From contig NZ_JAUSWH010000010.1 in assembly GCF_030815125.1 (NCBI RefSeq), positions 1 to 64,000 of the forward strand: DNA of 64,000 bases. The letters run 5' to 3'. Position numbers and translations under genes: made by a program. This document shows, one piece after another, positions 8,269 to 17,276 of this stretch. Within the stretch, counting starts at the first letter, position 1. The number at the start of each line of letters is the position of its first letter. The notes under the pieces were generated by a model. That model was not told where the DNA came from and did no database searches. It worked only from the letters and a program-made list of their open reading frames with translations. This stretch comes from Allorhizobium paknamense (lineage in GTDB: Bacteria > Pseudomonadota > Alphaproteobacteria > Rhizobiales > Rhizobiaceae).

Positions 8269-8652
8269 ATGCCCAAGATTACCTACAAGCTGCTGCGTCT
8301 TTCCCGCGGGAAACGCTATGTCATCGCCATTCAGGATCAGAACGGGGAAATCGAGCCGCACCCGTACTGGGAGGAGACACAGGCCTTTTTCGCCCGAGGG
8401 ACGCCGGTCGAACAGTGGGAGCAGGTGGGAACTGAGGTGTTCACACAGGTGTTCCCGGAGGCGCTTCCGGAAGGCTATTCGGCTTTCGTGCGCATGGAGC
8501 GCAGGAAAGTCTGTCTGGGCGTCGTTTTATGGCGCGGCGCGGTCATCTATCCCCTGATGTTTTCGACGCTGGAGGATGCCATATCGGCGGCCGTCCAGGA
8601 TGAAGCGGTCTGTGAGATCCAGGCAAAAACGGAGTTTGGTCTTGCCTGTTGA
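8269..8652 (+). CDS. Conserved-looking hypothetical protein, 127 residues
   Basis: I do not recognise a family. The protein is soluble, without signal peptide or membrane segment, and has a mixed alpha/beta composition with a short Glu/Pro-rich patch (EIEPHPYWEE). AGGAAAC sits at a good distance before ATG 8269. It follows the thioesterase by 38 bases on the same strand, so the two are likely cotranscribed, and it converges on the tetR gene, its stop only a few bases away. Confidence 0.6.
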   Translation: MPKITYKLLRLSRGKRYVIAIQDQNGEIEPHPYWEETQAFFARGTPVEQWEQVGTEVFTQVFPEALPEGYSAFVRMERRKVCLGVVLWRGAVIYPLMFSTLEDAISAAVQDEAVCEIQAKTEFGLAC

Positions 8653-8655
8653 CGT

Positions 8656-9342
8656 TCAGCGGGTGGGGGCCTCGGCGAGGCACGACAGGTTCAGCGCTTT
8701 CAAGACGAAGCCGATATGCGCCGCCAGATCAGCATCGGCATCCTTCTCGCTGTTCATCCTCTGCTCCACGAGAACGGGATGCAGATAGGCCAGCATGGCC
8801 GTGACAACCCCTTTGGCCATTTTAGTGAGGGCATGGTCCGGCAGGTGTTGCATGTCAGCGTCTCGTCCCACCAGGGCGGCAAAGCCCGTCGCCAAGGACT
8901 GGAAGTATGCGTGATGCACCGGCCAATCTTCGCGTGCCGCAGCCATCCACAGGGAATGCTCGTTCGGATGGCAAACAACCCGTGCCCGCGCGCGGTGATT
9001 GAGCCTGGTCAGGACATTGGCCAACATCGCCAGCGCCAACGTTATCGATCCCGCATCCTGATCACGCAGGTCGAGTTCCTTTAGCGCCCAGCGGGCATAG
9101 ACACGATGGTTGATGGAACTGCGGGTGGGAAAGAAACGGCAGACGCTCGCATGACTCCTGCCGAACTCGGCGGCGATATCTTCGATCGCGGTCTTCTGGT
9201 GGCCGATGTGGCGGAAAAGCTTTTCCGCCACATCTAGAAGTGCGTCGTCCATCTCATGATTGGTCTCATAGGCGGTGTCGAGGAAAGACATCCCTGCACC
9301 CGCCGCAACAGCATTTCGCAGATTTGAGACTTTCACGATCAT
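8656..9342 (-). CDS. TetR-family regulator, last gene of the RND operon
   Basis: A 228-residue protein. Residues about 33-80 resemble the TetR DNA-binding domain: an alpha helix (DDALLDVAEKLFRHIG), then TAIEDIAAEFGRSHASVCRFF, which is the helix-turn-helix in a slightly divergent form (SHASVCRFFPTR in place of the usual GSLYYHF). The remainder is helical ligand-binding domain. The ATG at 9342 lies 44 bases after the RND stop on the same strand, so it is probably cotranscribed with the pump. Met18 is an alternative start. Confidence 0.85.
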   Translation of the reverse strand: MIVKVSNLRNAVAAGAGMSFLDTAYETNHEMDDALLDVAEKLFRHIGHQKTAIEDIAAEFGRSHASVCRFFPTRSSINHRVYARWALKELDLRDQDAGSITLALAMLANVLTRLNHRARARVVCHPNEHSLWMAAAREDWPVHHAYFQSLATGFAALVGRDADMQHLPDHALTKMAKGVVTAMLAYLHPVLVEQRMNSEKDADADLAAHIGFVLKALNLSCLAEAPTR

Positions 9343-9386
9343 GTTCCCGCACCGGTGCCAGAGCGCACAGGTCTATCGGATGTCGC

Positions 9387-12300
9387 TCATTCGGCCGCAA
9401 GCCGGAGAGGCTGATGCTCCACGTCTCCTTCGGACTTGGGCGGCATGCCCGCTTTGGGCGGCTTGATCCTGAACCAGGTCGCGTAAAGCGCAGGCAGGAA
9501 CAGCAGGATCAACACCGTGCCCGCCGCCGTGCCGCCAATGAGCGTGTAGGCCATCGAACCCCAAAAGACTGAGTGCGTCAGCGGGATGAAGGCGAGCACT
9601 GCAGCCAGCGCCGTCAGGATGACGGGTCTGGTTCGCTGCACCGTCGCTTCAATGACGGCATGATAATCGTCCAGACCAGCTGCCTTGTTCTCCTTGATCT
9701 GTTCAGTCAGGATCAGTGTGTTGCGCATCAGGATACCTGCCAAACCGATGAGACCGAGAATAGCATTGAACCCGAACGGCTGATTGAAGAGCAGGAGCAC
9801 CGGCACCACTCCGGCCAATCCAAGCGGGCCTGTCAACATCACCATCGTCATCGTCGACAGGCTGCGCACCTGCAGAATAATGACGATCAGCATGGCCGCG
9901 ATCATGACTGGGAAGACCTGAACGAGCGCGACGTTCGCCTTCAGAGACTCCTCGATGTTCCCGCCCATTTCGATGCGGTATCCGACGGGTAGAGATGCGA
10001 TGAGCGGCTGCAGAGCCTTCATGACCTGCTGGGACACCTCGGGCGGCTGGGTGGCTTCGTTGATATCTGATCGAACCGTGATCACCGGCGTCCGGTCACG
10101 ACGTTTCATCACAGGTTCTTCAAAGCGCACTTCAGCGTGGCCGATCTGATCAAGCGGCACCGCACGACCTTCCCTGCCGATCAGGGAGAAGTTCGACAGT
10201 TTGGATGGATCGAGACGAGCATCACCTCCGCTTCGGGCCACAACAGCCACGTTACGGATGTCTTCGCGGACCTGTGTGATCGGGACGCCTGTCAGCAAAA
10301 GCTGAAGTTGCTGGCCCGCTTCGGCAGGCGACAGACCAATCAGGTTGAGGCGTTCCTGGTCCGGAACGAAGCGCAGAACCGGCGTACGATTGCCCCAGTC
10401 ACGATTGGCGTTGCGCACGTCCGGAACGGTCTGCATCAGGGAGATTGCCTGCTCCGAGATCTGATAAAGCTTATCGGCATCTGGTCCCATGATCCGGAAC
10501 TCGACCGGGAAGGGGGTGAACGGTCCAAACACAAGCTGCGTCACCCGAACGAACGCTTCGGGCGTCAGTCCTGCCGAGACGACTTCGCGTAGCCGTTCCT
10601 TCAGCGCTTCGCGGGCCTCCGCATTCGGGGTCAACACGACGATTTTTGCGAATGCCGGATCCGGCAGTTCAGGAGACATAGCGAAGAAGAAGCGTGGCGC
10701 ACCTTGCCCCACATAGCTGGTGACGATCTTCGTCTCCGGCTGCTTCTGCAGCCAATCCTCGAGCTTCGCAACCGTGGCAGCCGTCGTCTTGATGCTCGTT
10801 CCCTCCGGAAGACGGACCTCGACGAGCACCTCGGGGCGGTCCGACGTCGGGAAGAACTGCTGTTTCACCGAGCCCATACCGACGACGGACACCCCCATCA
10901 TCACGACGACAATGCCGCAGGTGAGGAATTTGTGGCGGACGGCAAACTCGATCGCGCCGCGCAGCCGGCGGTAATTCGGCGTGTTGTAGATGGCGTGATG
11001 CCCACCTTCGATCGGCTTGATGGTCGGAAGCATCTTCACACCGAGATAAGGTGTGAAGATAACAGCCACGAGCCAGGAGACGATCAAGGCAAAACCGACG
11101 ATCCAGAAGATATTGCCGGCATATTCACCAGCCGCCGACCGCGCAAATCCGACCGGCATCAGGCCGATGATGGTGACAAGCGTGCCCGACAACATGGGAG
11201 CGGCCGTATGGCTCCAAGCATAGGCTGCGGCCTTAACGCGGTCCATGCCTTCTTCCATTTTGACCACCATCACTTCGATTGCGATAATGGCGTCGTCAAC
11301 GAGCAAGCCCAGTGCCAGAATCAGCGCTCCCAGCGTGATGCGGTCAAAGAACCTGCCCGTATCGAGCATGATGATGAACACCACGCCGAGGGTGAGAGGC
11401 ACCGCGAGCGCAACGACGATACCGACGCGCCAGCCGAGGCTGACAAGACTGACGAACAGCACCACGCCGAGCGCCATCGCGAACTTCAACATGAACTCGC
11501 CCACGGCTTCCTGAATGTTGACGGCCTGGTCGCTGACTTTCGCAAGGGTGATCCCGATCGGCAGCGCCTGCGCGATCTGCGAGGAGCGTGCTTCCAAGGC
11601 CTTGCCCAGATCGAGGCCGTTCCAGCCCTGCTGCATGACGACGCCGAGCATGATGGCCGGTTCGCCATTGTGCCGGATGACAAAGGTTTCCGGATCCTGA
11701 TAGCCGCGGCGAACCTCCGCAAAATCTGACAGCTTGATGGTGCGGCCATTGGCGACGATCGGCGTATCCGCAACCGCCTGAACGCTGTCATAGGCACCAT
11801 CGAAGCGCATGAAGACTTGCGGGCCGCGGGTGTCGATGGTGCCGGCCGGGGTCACGGTGTTTCGGCGCTGCAGCGCGGACGCGACATCCTGCGGAGAAAT
11901 GCCAAGCGTTGCCAGCTTCGGGTACGAGAACTCCACGAAAATCTGCTCAGGCTGTTCGCCAAGAATGTTGATTTTCTTGACGCCCGGCACATGGAGCAGA
12001 TCCTGACGGATCGTCTCCGCCTGACGCACGAGTTCACGCTTCGGCATGCCCTGAGCCTTAAGGGCATAAAGCGCAAAACTGACATCGGAGTATTCGTCGT
12101 TGACGAAGGGGCCAAGCACGCCCTGAGGGAGGTTTCGAGCCTCATCCCCCAGCTTCTTGCGCGCCTGATAGAATTCGTCTTCAACAACGGAAGGCGGCGT
12201 GCTGTCCTTCAATGTCACAGTCATGTAAGCGAAACCCGGCCGTGTAGTGGTCTCCACACGATCGTACCAGGTCAGTTCTTGGATGCGTTTCTCCAGCGGT

Positions 12301-12500
12301 TCGGCGACGAGGTCCTGCATCTCGCGTGCCGTGGCTCCGGGCCACACCGTGGTGACGGTGAGGGTCTTGATCGTGAACGAAGGATCTTCGGCTCGCCCCA
12401 GCTTGATGAACGCGTATGCGCCGGCTGCAGCCAGCAGAACGATGAAGAACAGGGTGACGGCGCGCTCCCGAACGGCAAGCGCTGAAAGATTGAAGCTCAT
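9387..12500 (-). CDS. RND-family efflux transporter, inner-membrane permease
   Basis: A 1037-residue proton-driven drug or metabolite exporter of the AcrB-like superfamily. Two repeats of one plus five transmembrane helices enclose large periplasmic loops. TM4 carries the paired acidic residues (LGLLVDDAIIAIE) of the proton relay, and the N-terminus has the usual first helix (VTLFFIVLLAAAGAYAF) and EDPSF motif seen in the alphaproteobacterial subgroup. Its ATG overlaps the stop of the membrane-fusion gene by one base (TGATG). No outer-membrane channel gene is present, so it must borrow a TolC-type protein. Confidence 0.95.
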   Translation of the reverse strand: MSFNLSALAVRERAVTLFFIVLLAAAGAYAFIKLGRAEDPSFTIKTLTVTTVWPGATAREMQDLVAEPLEKRIQELTWYDRVETTTRPGFAYMTVTLKDSTPPSVVEDEFYQARKKLGDEARNLPQGVLGPFVNDEYSDVSFALYALKAQGMPKRELVRQAETIRQDLLHVPGVKKINILGEQPEQIFVEFSYPKLATLGISPQDVASALQRRNTVTPAGTIDTRGPQVFMRFDGAYDSVQAVADTPIVANGRTIKLSDFAEVRRGYQDPETFVIRHNGEPAIMLGVVMQQGWNGLDLGKALEARSSQIAQALPIGITLAKVSDQAVNIQEAVGEFMLKFAMALGVVLFVSLVSLGWRVGIVVALAVPLTLGVVFIIMLDTGRFFDRITLGALILALGLLVDDAIIAIEVMVVKMEEGMDRVKAAAYAWSHTAAPMLSGTLVTIIGLMPVGFARSAAGEYAGNIFWIVGFALIVSWLVAVIFTPYLGVKMLPTIKPIEGGHHAIYNTPNYRRLRGAIEFAVRHKFLTCGIVVVMMGVSVVGMGSVKQQFFPTSDRPEVLVEVRLPEGTSIKTTAATVAKLEDWLQKQPETKIVTSYVGQGAPRFFFAMSPELPDPAFAKIVVLTPNAEAREALKERLREVVSAGLTPEAFVRVTQLVFGPFTPFPVEFRIMGPDADKLYQISEQAISLMQTVPDVRNANRDWGNRTPVLRFVPDQERLNLIGLSPAEAGQQLQLLLTGVPITQVREDIRNVAVVARSGGDARLDPSKLSNFSLIGREGRAVPLDQIGHAEVRFEEPVMKRRDRTPVITVRSDINEATQPPEVSQQVMKALQPLIASLPVGYRIEMGGNIEESLKANVALVQVFPVMIAAMLIVIILQVRSLSTMTMVMLTGPLGLAGVVPVLLLFNQPFGFNAILGLIGLAGILMRNTLILTEQIKENKAAGLDDYHAVIEATVQRTRPVILTALAAVLAFIPLTHSVFWGSMAYTLIGGTAAGTVLILLFLPALYATWFRIKPPKAGMPPKSEGDVEHQPLRLAAE

Positions 12501-13609
12501 CAGTTCACCGCCTCTGCAGTTTGTTGCGCGGTGCGCACGCTCGCGCCGTCCTGAAGCAGGTGAGCGCCGAGAGCGATCACCTGCTCCCCAGGCTTCACAT
12601 CGGTGACGATGGCTGTCTCTTCACCCAGCTTCTCGATCTTCACGGGACGAAACTGAACGGTTGAGGTGCTGTCATTGAAGACAAAGACCCCGGTTCGGGA
12701 GCCGTCGTCGAGGATCGCTCCGATTGGAATCTCTACGGAGGCGGCGTGAGCGCCACTTTCAACACTGATAGTCACCGTTGCGCCCAAAGGCGCGGTGGCG
12801 GCCAAGCCCTGCAGCACCCAACGAGTCTCAAAGGTTCGCGTCTGTTGATCGGCGGCATCCGAAATCTGTCGGAGCAGTGCAGTCTCCGACCCGGTCCGGC
12901 CATAGATCGTAGCGCGCGCCTTCGCGCCGAGCGCGGGCCTCAGATTCTCCGGCATCCAGACCAGCGCTTCACGCGGTCCGGCTTTGGCCAGCCGAACCAC
13001 CGGCTGCCCTGCCGATACGACCTGGCCCGGTTCCGCAAGGGTCTCGACGATCGTACCATCGGCGTCCGCCGGCAGAACTGTGTAGGCCACCTCGTTCTCG
13101 GCTACCGTCGCGTCGGCTTTGGCAGCGGCCAGTTGGGCTGCCGCGGTATCCAGAGAAAGCTTCGCGCGCTCGTATTGCTGTGTCGACGCCGCGTTGGATT
13201 TTACGAGAATGGCAAAACGTTTCTCGTCTGCTTGCGCCTGCACAAAGGCAGCTTGGGCTGCGATCACCGCATTGCGTTTTGCAGTCAGGGAGAGATTAAG
13301 GTCGTTGCTGTCGATGCGCAGCAAGGGCTGTCCAGCCTTCACCTGGTCTCCGACCCCAACCAGCCGCTCAACGATCTTTCCTGGAACCCGAAAGCCGAGA
13401 TCGCTTTGAACTCTGGCTGCGACAGTGCCAGTGAAGGTTCTCTCCACTGCGTCAGGAATTTGCACGCTCGCAAGTTTGACAAGGGGCGCTACCGTACGGG
13501 GATCTGAGGCTTTAGCCTCGTGCGCTGCTGGCGGGAGGAGGAAGACGGCGGCAGCTACACCGCCGGATAAGACGATCGCGGCAGTCGCGAACAGGAGTTT
13601 TCGTTTCAT
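12500..13609 (-). CDS. RND efflux membrane-fusion (periplasmic adaptor) protein
   Basis: About 369 residues when started at ATG 13609 (MKRKLLFATAAIV), which has AGAAGG upstream; the frame is open to 13654. It has an N-terminal hydrophobic signal or anchor, then the paired lipoyl half-motifs (PGKIVERLVGVGDQVKAGQPL and the later PADADGTIVETLAEPGQVV) flanking a coiled-coil hairpin (about 110-180), and a beta-barrel domain. It links the RND permease to an outer-membrane channel. It is first in the operon, divergent from a tetR gene across a TetR-like operator, so repression by that regulator is likely. Confidence 0.93.
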   Translation of the reverse strand: MKRKLLFATAAIVLSGGVAAAVFLLPPAAHEAKASDPRTVAPLVKLASVQIPDAVERTFTGTVAARVQSDLGFRVPGKIVERLVGVGDQVKAGQPLLRIDSNDLNLSLTAKRNAVIAAQAAFVQAQADEKRFAILVKSNAASTQQYERAKLSLDTAAAQLAAAKADATVAENEVAYTVLPADADGTIVETLAEPGQVVSAGQPVVRLAKAGPREALVWMPENLRPALGAKARATIYGRTGSETALLRQISDAADQQTRTFETRWVLQGLAATAPLGATVTISVESGAHAASVEIPIGAILDDGSRTGVFVFNDSTSTVQFRPVKIEKLGEETAIVTDVKPGEQVIALGAHLLQDGASVRTAQQTAEAVN

Positions 13610-13655
13610 GACACCAACCTTCTTGACGGGAGCATCCCAGTTCATAGATTGCATT

Positions 13656-13683
13656 CTAACTCTAAAGCATATATAGATGTCAA
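13656..13683. promoter_or_regulatory. Imperfect inverted repeat, second copy of the TetR-type operator
   Basis: On the minus strand the site reads TTGACATCTA, 8 bases, then TTAGAGTTAG. The first arm is identical to the perfect operator at 7557-7583, and the spacing is equal; the second arm matches TTAGATGTCA in six of ten positions. It lies between the divergent adaptor gene (start 13609) and tetR (start 13707), where an autoregulating TetR repressor would bind. Confidence 0.65.
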
Positions 13684-13706
13684 ATGAAATCTAAAAGGAG
13701 CCCATC

Positions 13707-14297
13707 ATGAGAGTGAGCCGCGCCCAGGCCGAAGCCAATCGGGAAGCAGTCATCAACGTCGCAAGCCGGCTCTTCCGCGAGCATGGCTTCGACGGAATCG
13801 GCCTCAAGGACTTGATGAAAGGAGCAGGCCTTACCCAAGGCGGTTTCTACAAACAGTTCGAATCCAAGGATGATCTCGCAGCGCTAGCGGCGCGGCGAGC
13901 GATGGAAAGCACCACCCGTCGATGGTCCTCGGTCGCTGCGTCGAGTGCTGACCCGCTTCAAGGTGTAATCGAGCTCTATCTCTCGGCAGGCCATCGAGGC
14001 GAAACGGGCGACGGCTGCCCTCTGGTCGCGCTCGGCTCCGATGCCGCCCGCCAAAGTGAAGATGTTCGTAAGCCGTTTGAGGACGGGATCAAGGCTCACT
14101 TGCAGGTCCTGGAGGAACTTCTGCCCGCCTCGGACAGCAGGGAGGCCAGAACGCAGAAGGCCGAGGTCATGCTGGCCCTTATGGTCGGCGCGGTTACACT
14201 GTCGCGGATCGTGACCGACGAGACGCTTGCCGACCGCCTGCTCGAAGCAGCCGCGACTGAAGCAAAGCGCGTAGCAACTTCGGAGCTGGCCGAGTAA
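13707..14297 (+). CDS. TetR-family repressor, probable regulator of the RND operon
   Basis: A 196-residue protein with a textbook N-terminal domain: NREAVINVASRLFREHGFDGIGLKDLMKGAG then LTQGGFYKQFESKDDL (about 11-58), the helix-turn-helix of the TetR/AcrR family, subgroup with TxGGFYxxFxSK. The C-terminal region has the conserved GCPLVALGSD segment of this subgroup. AAAGGAG lies nine bases upstream of the ATG. It is divergent from the adaptor gene and faces the operator at 13656-13683. The matching perfect operator at 7557 suggests it also controls the SDR and thioesterase genes. Confidence 0.93.
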   Translation: MRVSRAQAEANREAVINVASRLFREHGFDGIGLKDLMKGAGLTQGGFYKQFESKDDLAALAARRAMESTTRRWSSVAASSADPLQGVIELYLSAGHRGETGDGCPLVALGSDAARQSEDVRKPFEDGIKAHLQVLEELLPASDSREARTQKAEVMLALMVGAVTLSRIVTDETLADRLLEAAATEAKRVATSELAE

Positions 14298-14365
14298 CCG
14301 CGAAACCACAAGGTGTCTGTTGTTCAGCATCCGCTGTCCGCAAAGGTCGTTTTCTTGGAGTCATC

Positions 14366-15634
14366 ATGCGTCGTATCGTCGTTACAGGAATGGGAGCGGT
14401 CAGCCCGCTCGGCGCCAATGTCCAGAGCTCATGGAGCCGCCTTCAGGCTGGCCAATCAGGCCTTCGCTGTCTGTCCGATGATGTTGTTGGCGATCTCCCC
14501 GCAAAAGTCGGAGGGGTTGTGCCGTCGCTGGAAGAGGACGCAGAAGCAGGTTTCGATCCCGACCAAGTCCTGCCGCCCAAGGATCAGCGCAAGGTGGATC
14601 GCTTCATCATGTTTGCGCTCGCGGCAGCAGACGAAGCCCTGACACAGGCCGGTTGGAGACCGGTCTCGGAGGAAGATCGCCAGCGCACGGCGACAATCAT
14701 TGCATCCGGGATCGGCGGCTTCCCGGCGATCACCGAGGCGGTTCGCATGGTCGATGAGAAGGGCCCTCGCCGCCTGTCGCCGTTCACGATTCCGTCCTTC
14801 CTGGTCAACCTCGCGGCCGGTCAGGTGTCTATCCGCCACGGGCTGAAGGGTCCGCTCGGGGCGCCAGTGACCGCCTGCGCGGCGGGCGTCCAGGCCATCG
14901 GTGACGCGGCCCGCATGATTCGGGCGAACGAGGTCGATATTGCAGTGTGCGGTGGAACGGAAGCCTGTATGAACATCGTCAGCCTTGGCGGCTTTGCGGC
15001 GGCGCGGGCGCTGTCGACGGGCTTTGCAGAGATCCCGACAGCTGCGTCACGGCCTTTCGACATGCTGCGTGACGGGTTCGTTATGGGGGAAGGTGCGGGC
15101 ATCCTGGTGATCGAGGCGCTCAGTCATGCTCTGGCGCGTGGGGCGACACCGCTGGCGGAACTGGTGGGCTATGGCACCACGGCTGATGCCCATCATGTCA
15201 CGTCTGGTCCGGAAGATGGATCCGGGGCGGCCAGAGCAATGCAGATCGCGATCAGACAGGCGGGTATCGCGCCTGCCCAGGTTCAGCATCTCAACGCCCA
15301 TGCGACATCAACCCAGCTTGGGGATCGTGGTGAAATCGAAGCGATCAAGTCCGTGTTCGGGCCGAAGTCGGGAATAGCGGTCAGCGGCACGAAGTCCGCG
15401 ACAGGCCACCTTCTCGGAGCAGCCGGCGGCCTCGAAGCGATCTTCACGATCCTCGCGCTGCGGGACCAGGTCGCGCCACCCACCTTGAACCTTAATTCTC
15501 CCGATCCAGCCGGCAGTGGCATTGATTTCGTCGCCAACAAAGCAAGGCCACTCCCAATGGAATTCGCAATCAGCAATGGCTTCGGCTTCGGCGGGGTGAA
15601 TGCCAGCGCGCTGTTCCGGCGCTGGGACGCCTGA
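14366..15634 (+). CDS. fabF: Beta-ketoacyl-ACP synthase II paralogue
   Basis: A 422-residue condensing enzyme that elongates acyl chains with malonyl-ACP. The catalytic Cys171 lies in VTACAAG; the two active-site histidines are in NAHATSTQLGD (about residue 311) and GTKSATGHLLGAAGG (about 347, with its lysine). Complete, with GGAG seven bases before the ATG. It lies 68 bases after tetR and only four bases before an ftsZ-like gene, away from any fab cluster. I infer a specialised paralogue rather than the housekeeping gene. KAS II-like secondary-metabolism roles remain possible, but no ACP gene is adjacent. Confidence 0.9.
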   Translation: MRRIVVTGMGAVSPLGANVQSSWSRLQAGQSGLRCLSDDVVGDLPAKVGGVVPSLEEDAEAGFDPDQVLPPKDQRKVDRFIMFALAAADEALTQAGWRPVSEEDRQRTATIIASGIGGFPAITEAVRMVDEKGPRRLSPFTIPSFLVNLAAGQVSIRHGLKGPLGAPVTACAAGVQAIGDAARMIRANEVDIAVCGGTEACMNIVSLGGFAAARALSTGFAEIPTAASRPFDMLRDGFVMGEGAGILVIEALSHALARGATPLAELVGYGTTADAHHVTSGPEDGSGAARAMQIAIRQAGIAPAQVQHLNAHATSTQLGDRGEIEAIKSVFGPKSGIAVSGTKSATGHLLGAAGGLEAIFTILALRDQVAPPTLNLNSPDPAGSGIDFVANKARPLPMEFAISNGFGFGGVNASALFRRWDA

Positions 15635-15638
15635 CGCG

Positions 15639-16669
15639 ATGAAAGCAAAGCCAACGCCATCGCACCGAATGAGCGCCTGGACGCCGAAGATTGCTGTTAT
15701 CGGCGTCGGAGGCGGCGGCGGGAACGCGATCAATACCATGAGCGCGCGCAGCGACGCGGATGTGAGGTTCATTGCCGCCAATACAGACGCCCAGGCGCTG
15801 GCGTCCTCCAAGGCCGAACATCACGTACAACTCGGCAGGAACGCCACTCAAGGGCTGGGAGCAGGATCTCGGCCGGAGCTTGGTCGCGCTGCGGCGACGG
15901 AATCGATTGATGACATCATGGCGCATTTGGACGATGTCCACGTGTGCTTCCTTGCCGCCGGAATGGGTGGCGGCACAGGAACAGGCGCCACACCCGTGAT
16001 CGCACATGCCGCCCGTCAGGCGGGACTGCTGACAGTTGCGGTGGTGACCGAGCCATTCACTTTTGAGGGAACGCACCGGGCGCGCCAGGCAAAGGGCGGC
16101 ATCCGGTCGCTAGTCGAGGCAGCGGACACCGTGATTGTCGTTCCAAACCAGAACCTTTTCCATCTTTCGGATGCGACGACAACGCTTGATGTAGATTCCA
16201 GATGGCTGACAGCGTTCTTGTCGATGGGGTCATGTCCATGGTCGATTTGATGTGGTCGGATGGCTTGATCAACCTGGACTTCGCCGATGTTCAAGCAGTG
16301 ATGAAAAACATGGGCCGGGCGATCATCGCAAGCGGCGCGGCCGCAGGGAGCGGTCGCGCAAAAGAGGCCGCCAGAGCGGCGATCGACAATCCACTTTTCA
16401 GGGGGGCATGCCTCGAAACTGCCAGGACCCTGCTGGTGTCGATGTCCGCGACACGGGAGTTGACACTGTTCGAAGTCGATGAGGCGGCAACTTACATCCG
16501 CGACCACGTCAGTTCGGATACGGATATGATCCTTGGCGCCAATTTTAATCCGACACTTGGTGAAAATCTGAGAGTGTCCGTCATCGCCGCAGGGCTGAAT
16601 AGCCCGGCCGATGTGGTTGTGCTTGCCGAACACCTCCAGAAGCAGCGTGCCCTTGGAGGCGCCCCATGA
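15639..16669 (+). pseudogene. Truncated FtsZ paralogue with a single-base frameshift
   Basis: Tubulin-like GTPase related to FtsZ. Frame one (15639 to about 16195) has the nucleotide loop VIGVGGGGGNAINTM and the tubulin signature GGGTGTGATPVIAH. The protein continues in another frame from FQMADSVLVDG (16196) to 16669, through the T7 loop NLDFADV and the end of the GTPase fold. One base is missing at about 16194-16196 compared with a normal FtsZ. The C-terminal linker and the conserved FtsA-binding tail are absent, as in the short FtsZ paralogues known from rhizobia. The ATG lies four bases after the fabF stop. Sequencing error or recoding cannot be excluded. Confidence 0.85.
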
Positions 16670-16753
16670 AGATTGATTTTCAGCAAACAGGTCAGGGGCA
16701 TCGTAAAGTTAACGGCGGAGAAGCAAAAGCGTGACGCCTTCCGCGTACACCGC

Positions 16754-17142
16754 TTATGCCCGAGCGATCTTCCCCCACAGGTTCATCGCGACTGCGCGCA
16801 GTTCGCGATGATGGTCGGAGGAGATATCGTTGCGCGGGATTTGGAAGAGGTGGGCAATCGGATCATGGATGGAAACGAAGCGTTACAGATGCTGCTTTGA
16901 CTTGAAGCGCTTCATGAGCGGCTCACGCCGTCGGACTGGCTGCTGGGAATGCTCCGCCCGATTGTTCAGGCCCTTGTGGGTTCGGTGCTCGACGCCCGGC
17001 ATGATTTCCTGCTTTGCGGCGCCGTCGGAGCGAAGCTTGTCGGTGATCATCACGCGATGCAATCGTCCCTGGCCTTTCAAAGGCTTGCGCATCCGGCGTT
17101 TGGCCGCCTTGGCGTCGCGGCGGCTTTGCACCGGAACCTCTA
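16754..17142 (-). pseudogene. 3' fragment of an IS6-family transposase
   Basis: Reading the minus strand from 17142: PVQSRRDAKAAKRRMRKP, then VMITDKLRSDGAAKQEIMPGV, NNRAEHSQQPVRRRE and MKRFKSKQHL, which is the conserved DDE-domain second half of IS6/IS26-type transposases. An in-frame TAA at 16883-16885 interrupts it, followed by RFVSIHDPIAHLFQIPRND and the final stop at 16754. The N-terminal half is missing here; it lies beyond the insertion at 18230-18450. It is inactive. Confidence 0.8.
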
Positions 17143-17247
17143 CTGCATAATTCCTTAAATCGGAATCGATTTAAGGTGAAAATTATGCAGCAGATTTAAA
17201 GTGTTACAGCGTCCTTTGTGCGTTTGCTAAAACGCACGGCGCTGTAG
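17143..17247 (+). repeat. Palindromic intergenic repeat, family A, copy 1
   Basis: Two joined palindromes: CTGCATAATTCCTTAAATC facing a mirrored half that ends ATTATGCAG, then TTACAGCG with GTGCGTTT facing AACGCAC and CGCTGTA. Nearly identical copies lie at 49870-49975 and, inverted, 62116-62214, with a half copy at 51370-51414. Such rhizobial mosaic elements are non-coding. This copy has landed exactly at the break in the IS6 transposase. Confidence 0.85.
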
Positions 17248-17276
17248 GACAAAACCGTCCTGATTCACGGCGCGCC

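Noticed and set aside
10704..11729. 341-codon plus-strand frame opposite the RND permease
   Set aside because: It is the antisense shadow of a high-GC gene, rich in Arg/His/Asp with no domain; the RND reading is far stronger.
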